This document shows positions 43,936 through 58,400 of a stretch of DNA of 62,000 bases, in pieces. The stretch is taken from positions 373,570 to 435,569 of the forward strand of contig NW_019775935.1 of assembly GCF_001039355.2 (NCBI RefSeq). Reading direction: 5' to 3'. Source of the stretch: Lingula anatina. Taxonomy: Eukaryota > Brachiopoda > Lingulata > Lingulida > Lingulidae. A program made the translations under genes and the position numbers. The stretch's first letter is position 1. Each line of letters begins with the position of its first letter. Below the pieces are notes generated by a model. The model was given only the letters and a program-made list of their open reading frames with translations, was not told the DNA's origin and did no database searches.

Positions 43936-46411
43936 GCCACAAGACTTGTTAAGTACAGGTCATCATGTATTGTTCTTCTACTGACCACAGGTCAAGAGTA
44001 ATGATGACCGAGGGTGAACACTACACCTGCTGCCACACAGACACCAATGGAAGCTCCTCAAAACGCCATGCAGCTACACAATATAAGTTAAGGACATCAT
44101 AACTTAGTAACAAAAATTCTCAATCAACAATTATGTACAATGCTAGTATCTTTACAGCTATGAACTACTAGAAAGGCACCACAATAGATTGCGATCACTA
44201 TAGTACACTGTTTGTAGAAACTGTATCTGTTTACTTAGCAGCCCCCTACGTACTGTACATAATGTTTGAATGTAAGAACACATAGACACACTTAACCATT
44301 CCAAATTGGTTTTTCATTTCTGCAAGTCATTGTACTTTAAGCCTTGCCCCCATTCATAATCCATAAATAGATTAAAATCTAGTGGTGATATGCTTTTTAC
44401 AGGTACATATATAAAACTTCAGAACAGCTTAAAAACGTACAAACTGTAAGTTAATGTCTTGAAGGTACAATGCCCACACCATGCTCTCTGTCCAATGTGA
44501 AGTCTTCTTTTATTGCAGAAATTAACTCTACCACACCAAAAATGCACCAAAGCTTGGCATTCATTTACTACTTTGTTTTTTAAGGCCCATAGCAGTTTCA
44601 GTAAAATAAAATTCAAGTCAAATTCAATTCTGCTTCCTCAATGTACGGGAGCAATAACCACACTTATCATTTAGCAGCTACAACTGAAACAGATTTAAAA
44701 GTTGTGTGGCATTTAAAAGGAAAACATAGAGAGGGAAGAGGTAGCAGTGTAAGTACAAATTAAAATATTTCTCATCATTCTCTAAGAGACAAATAGCTGA
44801 TGTGACCTGCAGCCTTTCTCTACGAATAAAAATTCAATGGAATTTGCAGGAATTTGGGGGGAGGGGGCGCAAAATAAAAATGTGACCAGATTTTCACAAT
44901 GTAGAGGTGAACTTATGAAGCATTAATGCATAGCTTAAAAATTAGCACCAAAACATCTGCGCTGAATAGATAAGTTAATAATAACAAATATTGCACCATG
45001 TACCATACAATAAAATTGGATTGGCAGTCAAGTGTCAAGGACAAGTGCTCCAGAATGAAGTGCTTTGCTTCTATGCACACAACATCTATGATGGCAGTGA
45101 AACCATTTAGGCTAATGATAGACTATCCAAAGTATCATTAAAAGCCATTCAGTACTTCTCAAATGCTAACTTAATCGCTTGCTGATGGCATGCCCTCTAA
45201 AATAAGACTCAGATGTACAATTTAACTGTTTCAATGAAAAGCGGGTGTTTACGAACATCTTTTGGCTAGTGTTATCCAAATTATAAAAACATGACAGCAT
45301 AACATGCAGAAATTTTTCGTTCAAGCAGTTTTAAACACCGGAGAATCTATCACACACTGCCTTGTTCAATATAACCCTGCAGCAACTGGTGCGCATACCA
45401 CAGAAACTCAGTAGCCTGAAGCTATGAACACATGTCACAAACCACCCAAGGTTAAAAAAAAAAAAAAAAACATAAAGGATCAAGACAACCTGAGGGAGGA
45501 AGGCAAGCAAAATAGAAAATATTCTGTACAAATATTTACAAAAAATAATTTTATACAAAATGTACACGTTGGAATATTTCATAATTGCCAGTTTTAAACA
45601 TCTTTTTTTTTTTCTAAATTTTTCAAGTGTCTGGAGTCAGCTAGAGATTTTTTCACAAATAGTGACAAAACTGTCATTACAATATCACTATTTTAATTCA
45701 TAAAAATTGCGTCAGGGTTTTTAAAAAATTATATTTAGTACCATCATGTTTATCAACTCTGCAACTACCTGTATATATTGGCTTTCGTTAACAACACTGC
45801 AAGTAAAAGCTTACAGGTACTAACCTAAAAGAGCTGTGCCAGTACCTGACCACCTACCCACATAAGACAATCAGCACTGGGAAAGCTGCTATTCAGTTTA
45901 TTAATAATTCACATACATCTGTCTGACTAGCTGTATGTAGTTTTTAGGTCATGCTCTTCATTGGACACATTATTATCTGAAAGGATGACCATGTTCTATG
46001 AACAAAGTTGTTTTCCTTGCCATAATTTGTTTTCCTTGCCATAATTACTGCAGAGACTTCCTCCATGTCTATCCATCAATTGTATGAACATATAACGTAA
46101 GTTTGTGATTAGTCTAAATGGAAAATCAATAGGACTTCACCGCCATACTTACTAAATGCCAGCAGTGTCATTTTTTTCCATAGACAGGAAAACAAAGTGG
46201 TGCAAAAAAGATCTCACAGGTTTTGTGCATTCCATGATATGCTTCTCAATTATGCTGATATGGTTTCCAGATTTCATTCTTTTAAGATTTAAATGTGGAA
46301 TCCAATCCTTGAAATGAATTTTATTTGCATTATAAAACTGGCCCTGGTGTGTTGTTCTACTGCATTGATGCACTGTGTTCCTGCATTGTGATATTTACTC
46401 CTCTATGTTCT
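43936..46411 (-). other. Probable SBF/MTMR 3' UTR
   Basis: About 2.5 kb of non-coding sequence with no ORF of note. A short tandem duplication (TTGTTTTCCTTGCCATAATT twice) lies near 46008-46048. Extent of the UTR is inferred from the poly(A) signal only. Confidence 0.4.
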
Positions 46412-49400
46412 CTACTGTATACAGCTATTGAGCTTGTCTATCCACTCCTGAGATGCTTGGACATTTGGTGCACAGAATACATACGATCTCTTCACTGTCT
46501 TCATCTGTGAAAATAATGACAATCATTTGAATTCTTTTTCTAAATCGATCTTTTTTCCAAGAAAACAAATGTTAAATAAAAGAGGAACCATTGCATTATA
46601 TATGATCTGACATTACTGTCTGAAATGGCAGTAAAAAGCAGATAAAAACCTTTTTAAAACGTGGCATTTGTGAAAGAAGTACAACTTAGTTCTTAGACTA
46701 GATCTTAGAGTAAAGCCACGACAGTATTGAAATAAATAGACCACTTGGACCTTTCCTTTCACATTTCACGCACTGGTCAAATAGAAATGGTCTCATTAAA
46801 AAACCCTCTTTACCTCAAAGAAGGAGTTGTCCTCTGCTCTCTTGGGAGCACCTTGAAAGTTCTTGGATGTGCCCACAGAGGTGACCTCTGACAAGTCCAG
46901 GTAGCCCTTGCAGTGGCTGTCCTCCATAGCATCATACCACCGAAGCTAGGGTTGGAATGAAAAAGAAGAGTGGGAATTAACCAGAAATTAACCATGTATT
47001 TCATCAAAGATAAAATTTTAAGCAGCAAAACAATCTGAAGAAATACAAAAAGTTTAAACTTATCTGTTGGAATATGTATGAACCTAGTCTTTTTTAAATT
47101 TATTTTTCATTTTTTAGAAATTTAATGTTACATACATTTGTGCAGCAAATATATATATATATCTTGCTTATAATGACCAATCCTAAATTCCACATGAAGA
47201 CACCATTAAGGGTATCTGTAGGCAAATTAAAGAACACAAGATGAAAAATGAACATGATAAAACAGCTCAAAATTATTTGGAATGATAACTAGAGGATCAG
47301 AGAGGCGATACNTATATAAATATTTCTGTAGTACCAGATAATTTTAAACAAAGTACCTGATGTTTCATAGAATCCAGCACAAACCACCTCTGTTTCCACT
47401 GTTTGAGCAGAGCCCCCTGCTTGAGAAGATAGCCCTCATGTGTTCTGTGCTCCTGAGCTCTGGCTGAGAACTGCCTGTACATATCACGACTAGCCTGGAT
47501 GGTTACATCCCCTAGAATTTGTGCAGCAAATATATATATCTTGATATAGATTTTAGTACAGTCAAGGCGTACTGAGAAATCTTTATAGATATAACTCATG
47601 AAATGTTTACATTTTCTGAATCTTTTTCTGTATCTGTGTCTTTTTCTTAGAGGTTGATATCAAATATTGCAACAAAACAAAAGTTAAATCTTTTTGAGTA
47701 AAAAGCATTTTCGATAACTCTTAAACACAAGAAATATATTTTCTCTTTCATATCATTCAGCATTTTTTAAAAAGTTAAACTTTAAAAGCATAAAATGAGA
47801 TATGGATATGCCAAACATGGGCAACTCATAAAGTACATATTTAGCATTCAAGCTAACTAACTCACCAGGTGCGTGGGGCTGGGCCTCTGCAAGGTTCACA
47901 CTGCTGTCTGGCTGCTCTGAAGGGGTCCGGATTAATTTGGCACAGTTTTTGGGAACAGAGGACACACATTTCTCATGGCAGTTATACCCACAGTCTGCAC
48001 ATCTCATTCCTATTAAAAAGAAAACACAGATGCTTAAGAATAAATATTGTTGTCACAAAGATCTTATTCATGGTCACCCTTGTTTCCATCTTAAGCATTT
48101 ATTCCATTCTTCCTAAACATGATGTATATTGGTCTGTTTAACACTTAGAGCTTTTCATAAAGAATGAACCCCATCAGGTCTCTTCTTGTAATTGAATGAA
48201 TTTTCTTGTTCTCACCCAAAGTCACAGAGGAAGCACCTGTAGTCAACTCTTATTTTTCACTGACCTTGTTTCACTTGTGTCAGCCCCCACAGTAGATGTC
48301 CACAATGATCACAGTAACTTGCAGTAGTAAAGTCAAATTTTTCAAACCGATGTGGTTGTCCAAAACTTTTGATTGCATCCCCGGCCATTTTCCCTCGCAC
48401 AAGAATTTCTAAAGTGGATCGTTTATGTAAAGTCCTTCCATGCGAACGTGTAAGTCTTGTTTTCAGTGACATTTGTCGCTGTAATGTTTCAGATTGCGGA
48501 TGGTCTAATTTCTCCCAAACGGCTTTCCATTTCATAGGAAGATGGTCTAGCTTTGTCTGTGTCTTATGAATATCCTGAAATAGGAGTTAAAAAGGTTACT
48601 TAGTGAGTCTGGCTGGGAGGTTTATGAATTTTAAAATTTTAGGATGGGGATAAAAGTAAGGAAAGGAACAAGGAGAAAGGTGGACAATGATCCCAAATTC
48701 AATACAACTATCATGTTCAAAATGGTAATATATATATATATATATATATTGAGAACTAAGGACAGAATCAAACATACAAACACATAAATACACATCTTAC
48801 CTGAAAAGCTAAAGAAAAACACTCAGGTTCTAAATGCCAGATAGTGTCATAACACCCATTCACTATCCGCCTGCTACTGGGGGCCAGTGGTCCGTCTATG
48901 GCCTCTATCTCCTCATTCTGCTTCTTGTCCATGTACATGGTTTCAAAGTCATATGGTGGTCCATGGGAGAGATCCTCTGTGAGATAGTAGTCCCAGAGCT
49001 CCAGGCTGGCTATGCCAGAGTATGGTCTCAGAACCTGGATCAGAAAAGTTAATTGAAATTCATCACTAGAGACAACAGTGCTCAATTTTTTTTAGTAAAA
49101 TAAGTGAACAGATAGCTTTTGACATAAATTATTTAGGCAGGTCAGTTTAAATATTATTCTCAGACAAATCTGACATATTATGCATGTTTACTGCGAAAAT
49201 ATTATTCTCAGACAAATTTTACATATAATGCCTTTTCCTAAAATAATAAGTGAAACAAAATTAAAATATGAACTGCATTTTATTTTGTGTCATCTATTGT
49301 TTAAAATTCAACATATTTAAGTAATATGACAGGGTTGTTAATCTTGACAGCTTACAATTCAAGAAGCATGTTCAAAGCACTGAATTAATTAACAGAAATC

Positions 49401-52400
49401 AAAATATCATGATACAGATATTAATGTTTTTTAATTTTCTTGCTCAAAACAATATACGACTTACATTGGTGCCATCCATTGAAACATAACTAAAGTTATA
49501 AAAGACAGGAGATCTTCTGTGATGTTTGTCTATGTAATCCCACACAGATGTCCCCATTGTTTGCCTCAATGTAAATCCGTCCTCTCCTGTTGCAGCGCCA
49601 TCTATTTTACTGGTCTTTGGCTTCTCTTCAAGCAACCAACCAGCTTCCATACGCTCACTCTCGTTATCCAACATAAAAGTCCGGAAACGATTTGAAACTG
49701 TGTGATAGGCCAGGAACTTGAGAAAGAAGTCATTGTATTCAAAAGACAAAGGGAACTGCCGATGAACCTGTAACAAAAAGAGTAGTCTTAAATAACATCC
49801 ATGATAAACTTGAATAGCTGGATGAAAATTTTTGTTCACTGGTTTTTGTTTAATTTTTTTCCCTTCTGTAATGAGTTTACAAAAACATACATTTTGCTGA
49901 AGTATTTAACTTTTCATATTAAAAAGTACATATTTAACAAACATAAATCACCTGGTGAACCGCATCTAGGAACTGCAGGAAGACTGGAGCAAACCCACTG
50001 GCCTGGTTGGCAGCTGTCTGGTTACTACGGTGAGTAAACCGATGTCCAAATGATAGCCACTCCTTTTCTACCAGTGCCTGAAAAGATGGTATAAGTACCA
50101 CCTTTCAAATTCTATGTAATAGTATTCCTTTCTACTTTCGGAGTTTAAGAGTGTATTATCAAAATGTTTCTCAAAAGAACAGTGACGATGCTATACGATG
50201 TCACATCTGATGTATGACATTAGCAATGTCATGTGTCACTAATGACACAACACTCAACAAGCCATCAGCAGTTTCCAAACAAATCTTACAAAGTGAAAAA
50301 AATGAGTATTTTTTAGCCATCAAGCTGAAACTGTATGCACATCCTGTCTGTTTCATTCCCACTCTTTAAAGTTTTAAAAGTCAAGTTAGTTCCCACATTT
50401 AATACAATAGCTTTTATAAACCTAAGTAAAGGAAAACAGTACAATACCTGAAACCCTTTGATTGTCCTGTAGTATGGATCCAGGCACACCTGTGCCAGAG
50501 ACACCACCTGTGTTGTGATGTCCCAGCCATCTTCTAGACACACCATCACTGAGGACCCCTGCAAGTCTATCAGGTCAACCACAGCTCCTGACAGCTGCAT
50601 TAGACTTTGTAGCTGTAAAAATGGAGAATTCAATATTTCATATACTAATTGGAAAATCCTCTTCTAGAGACACCATTCTATCAGAGTTTATCTGGACCAT
50701 CACACCTGACTGCAGCAGGAGACTGTGAAGCAATTTAAACAAATACAAAACATTTATATCATGACCGATTTTTCAAAAGAACGGATGAACCCTGAACATC
50801 CTTAAATAAATGTCAACTTAAGTCCTGAAACTTATTCATTCAAAAGTACACAGATGCACAAATGATGAGGCTGACTGATCTTGTTTATTATGGGCTGTAA
50901 CATAAGTGAAATACACTGCGCACAAGTGAAACATATAGGCAAAATCATCATTATCATTACTGTCATGGTTATAATCTTCATTCTTTATGCTATCTTTACC
51001 TGTTGAAGCCACTCTGACTCCTGTACCAGTTTGTAGAAGCTGTGTTCAGCATCAGTGAGCAGAGCACTGGGGACACAGGCCCTTAATAACTTCTTAAAAC
51101 TGGTCTTCACCTGGCGCACCTCATAGAAATCCACCGGGACAAACTCACATTTGGGGAATGAATCAACCTTGATGTTCTGAAAGTGAAATGTTGAAGTATG
51201 GAATAAACATCAAATTTTTGTCTTCATTTCATATGTGGCAACTTATAAAAAAATCCATGTACTTTACTTACTTATCCTCCTCGAGCCATGGTTAGCTCAT
51301 AAGGCTTGTAGGCTCATCAAATTCATGTACTATAGAAATGATAAACCCTATAGTTTTCACCACTCACCTTCACTTGTGCTTTCTCCCCTAACACATACAG
51401 TGCTGCCTTATTAAGCCCTTGTGTCTGAGACTCCAGCTCTGCAGAGTGGTCGATACTTCCATTGGACTTCATGGCCAGCCTCATTCCCACCTCCAGGCTT
51501 CCAGATGAGGTGACTGCCCGCCGGTCACGTACACTACCTAGTCTACCCAGAGCTGGTGGTGAAATAATGTGGAAAGTTAGGGTTAAGATATCTGAACAAT
51601 CATTCAATGACAGGTCCCCATTCGTAAGTGAAATTATTTTTTATACTGATGGCAGACTTCAGTGTTTCACAAAGCCCTTGTGTATCTCAGATATAAATTC
51701 CGTTACTATGCCCTTCTACACCAAGTTGTGAGCTTAGTGAAAACTATGCAAACCAGGACATTTTTATTCCCTACCCCCTGGAAAGGATATGAAATCCATT
51801 CCTTTACAATTTAATGCTGATGGAGTCCATATAACACAATATGTACAAACCACACCCTTAATCTACAGCTTGTGACTTTGGTGCTGTCAGAAAAAATTTG
51901 TGCATTTGTTGGAAAAAAAAAGTAGAGGTGAACACCGTTGTTTATAAGCTTGAACAAATACTGAAACCATAAGCAATAATTACAACATCAATAAACAGTG
52001 TGGTAGAAGTTCAAATATATCAAGTTTCAGTAACAGACATACATGTCAGGTCTAAATAGACAGCTGATCTACTTGAGCTGATGATTATGCTTTTTACAAA
52101 GCTTTATTTTTAGGATAGCCTACACTATCAGCCTATCTAGCATTATATTAATGATACTGAACAGCCATGATTGTTTTCTTACAATGTGATAATCAAGTCA
52201 GTTTGGCCCCTGAACCATATACCCTGTTACATATAAACATATTGTTATCATTATTTCACACTTTAATACATGAGTATATGTACTTGCACATAATTTATAT
52301 CCACACATATATATGGTTCTATATAATGTAAGTGTATGTATAAAATGGCAGGGTTATGAAATATATATACTGCATGGAACGTGTCCATTATAAAAGCCAT

Positions 52401-55400
52401 CTTTCCCATTACAACCTGGGTGGAGTCTTGGTAGTCAAATACATACACTTTCCCCCTTTTCCAGCATTTGCTCGTAAACTTCCGTGTATAGTTCTCCTCA
52501 GCAGAGGACTGCGGCGACTCATAGTGGGGGTGGAAATACTATAGGCTACACCAGCTGAGTAAAGCAAGAAAACAGACCAAGGTCAGTTCAAGTCATTCCT
52601 CACACAGGATGGTTAATTTATCATGAGTTATACTGTATTGGTTATGTATATGTTATAGCCCCAGTGTGGGTAGGTGATTGGTACAAGCATTATTGTCTTG
52701 TGATGGGAAACAGAAGACATGCCAAGCCATGAAAAAAAAGGGAATGAAGCATGAATAGGCTTCTAAAAAAGACAATTTTAAAGATATAGCCAGTAAGTAA
52801 AAAATGAGCAAATAAAATGGGCTTTCAATCTTAACTAGCAAAAAACAAACTTCTATGCCATATTACAATAAACTCAATCATTTTAATCTAATCAAAACTA
52901 TTACATTACAATAAAAGGATTTAAAATCTATGCATCAAACAAAACCTAATGCCTCAAATAAACAAAAAATATTTTGGGGAAATGAAACTTGCACTAGACT
53001 AATTTAAAGGAAGAATGTAATTATAGAATAATAGCAAGCAAAATAATTTTGTTGTTAGTAAAATGAATGTTAGAGCCATGAAAGATAATTTAGCAATGAA
53101 GTAGCTCATCAAGTCAATAGTTCTACCCTGAGTTCTACCAGTCCTATGGATTATTTATTGGGTTACATATCTAAATGTGAAAAGAGTATATTATAAAGAT
53201 ATGCAAAGAGAGGACATTACTTGGAATAATCCTGCACCATCATTGAATGTAAAATGTGCAGCAAGCCAGTCTAACACAAGCTCCCCTGCTGCTGGTAAAG
53301 TACAACCTGTTAATGTGGTATCCATTCACCAGACAAAGAGGCACGATCTTTGGAGAAAAAAACAATCTTAACAACAAACACAATCACACTGTTATATCGT
53401 TTAGATTGCATGGGCCAAGACCTTTAAATCAGGGTACCAAACTCAGAATAGATGGATAGAAACCAAACTTTTTACACACCATTCAAAGTCCGACCAGTAC
53501 GATGCTTTTTTGGTTGATTCTCTAAATACCAAACAATGCTTATTAGTTGTCATAGGGGTTTTTTTTTTACCTGCTAGTGCACTCTCCCTAGAATTGTTTG
53601 CCATACAGTTGTCTGTTACTGAAACATTGTTGATCAGAGATAATTTGAAGTGTGCAATGCCACCACCTGTTATCATCAACATTTTGTTTGGTCATTGGCA
53701 GCAGCTTTTATGCCTTAAGTTTTTCATTCAGAGCATTGTACTTTTCAATGGATTCATCACAGTAAGCCAAGAAAAGGTTTTTAAAATTTCCAAAATTTTG
53801 CGCTAAAAATGCATTGAAGAAAATGCCACTGCTGCCTCCGATGCAACCTTGTACAACATGTTATATATACATAACACCGAACTCACATTGTTATATGCAT
53901 ATATAACACCCAGTTCGCACTGTTATATACATTAACATATATAACACCCACTATGGACTGTTATATAGAAATATCACACCTAGCTCACACTGCTATAAAC
54001 ATAGACTATATAAATAACACTGACCAGTCACCACCACCACAGGTAGTAGCAGGTGAGATACATGGTATTTACATTATAACATTATACTCACCAACCACTT
54101 AGAGCTATACTGTATGCTAAATCACCTGTCTTTAATTATTTCAATTACACATGATTCTACATCTAACATGCATTTCTATACATTATTATTCACAATTATG
54201 TACAAATTACTGATGTGCTATGTATTATCTGTGACTACTTATTCTTCTATTTTTCAACATTATCTAACATTGACACAATGGATCTATTTTTTTTAACAGA
54301 AAAAGCACAAAGTGGTTGGCAAAAACATCACCACACCCAAATACTAAAAACATGAAACAAATAAAACTAAGATGTGAGGGCCAGCCAAGTGAGTGAAGAA
54401 ATGACATCTACTAAATAATATTTTAAGTTAAAATGTAAGATTATCTTATTAAACATTATCTTAGATTTGGAAGAATGTTTGTTAACTCAAAAATTAAATT
54501 TTACCTCCCATTATGAAAATTTGGTCAGTTTTGTAAACAAAATATGAAATCTCAGGTTATTTCTATTCCTCAAACCTGGCACACAACATACTAGTAATTA
54601 CCAAAATTTCATTTTGATAGAACCATGTGACCAATTAAGTGACTAATGTTTTTAAAAAATTGTGCATTAGCTTAGATAATAAGTTGAAAAATACACAAAA
54701 AACAATCACCAATGTGAGAGAAAAGAGGAAAGTTAGACAACATAAATACATCGAATTTCCCTGCACAGGAAAAAAAAATAATAAAGTGAAATAGTGAGTT
54801 CCCAACCCAAAATCCACTGTGCAGGTTAGTGAAGCACGGTCACAGCAAACCAATACTGACTCTTTGTTGAACTCTTAAGTCAGGCAATCAAAACAACCAC
54901 TCTTGTCAAATGTGGTGCATGTGCGGCATACTTCAAAGTTAAATCAAGTCTTAAAAATTTTTAGGGTGAGCATGGAATTTGTTTCTTTTCAATTTCAGGA
55001 CAGAAAAAAATTCAAACCATCTTCGTATCAGTTTGGCATGGTCCTCTCCTATTCTTATCAAACAGCTATCAAACATAATGGGATAATTTCTCTCTATTGG
55101 GAAAGGGGGGGATTGGGGTGGACAGAACAAGGACAGGACTGAACTACAAACTAGTCTCTTCCTAATAATCATCACTGGTTGCTCAATTTCCACAACCATG
55201 CAGCCATGCTTACATTTGACTTTCCCGCCACTACTGCGCAAGCTATTGACGGCACGAGCGATAGGATTCTTGCGAGACAGAGAAGGTGTATCAGGTAGCG
55301 CTAGTGTGTCAGTGGACAGCATCAGAGAGTCAATACTGGTCAGCGAATCGCTGAGAGATTTGTTGTGACTTTGTTGTTGATGTTGAAGATTACCCATTGG

Positions 55401-58400
55401 AGTGCACTGCACTATGGCATGGAAGTACTTCTCCTGCTCCACACTGGTGGACGTGATTTCGCCCGAGGTTCCTGGAATAAAGATCAAAAGGTCAAGGTTA
55501 GCTTTATTAAAGTCAGATTTCCTCAATAAGCAAGACTAGAAAGATTTGCAATTATCATATGTATACCTGACTATTATGGATGTATTCAAACTTGCATTAA
55601 TCTAATCTCCCTGAGGAGGATACTTCCTGTACTCCTGGGTGTGTGAATTAATCATTCACAATTATCAGCTCTAATATGCACACAAGGTTTGGCGTGAATA
55701 AACAAAAGTTCATGAAACATTTCATTCCATTCTTCTTCATTTATGACTAAGATAAAAACAAAACTATAATCTGATAGCCACTGAAATATTAGAGGACAAA
55801 AATATCAATATAACTGATGACGGAAGATAATGAATTATCTTCATCTTATTGAATTACAAAGGTTATTACATTCACTATAATGTGTCATTTAAAAATAAAA
55901 TTAAAGGTTGATGTTTGATCTAATAATATATGAATTAAACAGTTATGTTATTTAATTTCAGGTTGCCTATTTGTGAGTACTACTACCTGAGGGTGCATTG
56001 TGATGAGACTTGAACATTCCCATCATGCCTTTGCTGTGAAAGCCACTGGCACGTAGTAAGAGAGCTTTGGTTTTTGGATGATACCATGACACCACAGGAA
56101 ACCTACATGAATAAAGTATCTTGAGATAAAACATGGGAAAGCCATTTCAACAAAATGAAAGATTATTACAGTGAGAATTATTTTTATCCAGTAGTAAATA
56201 TTCCCTATAAACAAACCTAGGTATATAAGTGCCTGTCCTGGGGTATAAAACCATCAGTTTAGTCTTGGTTTTTGGTAAGTTTAGGCCGTGTATGACTGCC
56301 ACATGATGGCACAAAAATGTAATCACGACTTCACCAAGACAGTAGCAACTGATTAAAATTTAGTGGAAAAAGCTCCTCATAAATGTATGAATTTCCATTA
56401 AAAAACTTCTTTGTCATGTACCTGTACTGCCTATGACTCCTGGCAAACTTCCTTATGCTGTCATCAGACACTGTCTGTGGTACCACTAGCATTGCTGGGT
56501 AGCTAGAAATACATGTATAACTTAAAACACATGGACCAGAACATATGTACTTATCTTGATTTGATATACCTCTGTAAATTTTATGATTATATATGTTTGG
56601 ATATTGCAATCTGTCTAGTAAACACCTATAATAGTATATCAAATTTAAGAATAAGAAGACATGATTCAAGTACTGTGCAGCAACCACTAAATTCGACCAA
56701 AATTTACTATATTCCTCACAAAAGTTTTGTTAGCAATACATGGAAAAATTCTGATTTTAAAGTTGTGAAAAGCAACAAAGGTTCAACTTAAAAATGTCTG
56801 TTATTAAAAATTGGTAAAACTGAAAATTTTTTTTCTCTTTTTTTGCAATAAGTGAAGTGACTGTGGGTATTTATTCAATTTGTAACCAATAAACAACCCA
56901 TTCTTTACCCTACCTTTCCCACAACAACCTAAAAACTTACCTCCTACACACAGAATATGTGGCATTGACTGTGGTGATCCGAAAAGGTTCAGTTTTAGAC
57001 TTGGCACTGTTAAAGTTTAGACTTCCCAGGCCCAGTCTCTGGTAGTCTTTATACCCAGCCCTCTCTCCAAGCCGCTCCAGGTTCTTGGGGTCTGGGGTCC
57101 ATGACATAACTGGTTCGTTCTCATCCATTACTGGCAGATAATGAAGCAGAATAATAAGTATTCTAATCATGCCATATAAAGGTCCATTTCCCATAGAGAT
57201 GGGCAATTCTAACTTAGCAGTTAGGATTTCTAACTACAGACAGCCAATCTAATCCCTTTGCTATCTCATCACCAATGACACAAAAGCAAGTAATGTGCTA
57301 CTAGATTTGCAATCTATAGATAGAATGACAAGATAGCTATAAAACTAAATGACAAGAAGTATGGAAAAAGACCAGCCCAAATCTACTGAAAATACAATAA
57401 TTGACAACTATTCAGAATCAGAACCTAAAACCTTCAGTTTTCAACTGTATGCAAAAGCTTTTAAGTAGCAAATAGTTTAGCAATTAACAGTAAAAACATC
57501 CTTGCCACTGATGAGATATTTAAAATAATTTAAAGGTAAAACATCCAGGTTGATACCTGCCAGTGAATAATAAGATTTTATCTCAGTGCCACTTGGTTCA
57601 ATACAAAGTTATACATGCACAATTTATGTAGCATTTCTTATAAAGCATGATTCAACAGCAATGAACAGCATGAACAACTTAACATATTTATATTTCAGTG
57701 TAAAATTAGCATGGTAATTTAGTACAAAATAATTTTGCTATTCATTTCTAACAGTTGATCTGATCATTAGTTTCCACACCTCAGATATATAACACCTGTG
57801 AACTTGAATGTTAAATTTTATATCCAATAATCAGTGCTAATAAAATCAATTCAGAATTCTGACTTTTCCCAAAAACAAATCATCAATTCAATAAAATTTT
57901 AGTTTAAATAGAGACTAGGTGATCAATAATTTGGATTTTCTCCACAAATTACGTTTATGCTAATTTCAGAAAAATAGCAGAAGTTTACATAGGTGCTATA
58001 AACTGAGTGTGAAAACCAAATCATCATGTAAGTCCGCCCGTATTCCAGCAGCCTGAGCTCACTACCTGATATACCTGCACCAAGACAAGACACCAATAGG
58101 GAGGGTGGAGTGAAGGAAGAACAACATGCTGTGCAACACTAAATCACATAAATGGAAATGGGTTCTAAACACTACATATGAGCTCTAAAATAAAGAGGTT
58201 GTTCTACTGTTGTTTCAATATTTGGCTTTTCTTTGGAAGTTAATTGTAGACTTGGTCAAAAGAATGCCGTATATCAAAATTAGGTTAATTTGGTTAGTCT
58301 ACAAACATGGTTAAACAAATTTTATGAAATCTCTGAAAGGAAACCTTTTTAGTCTACATGTCCATACTCGTGAAAGACAAACCAATGAAAGTAATTTAAT

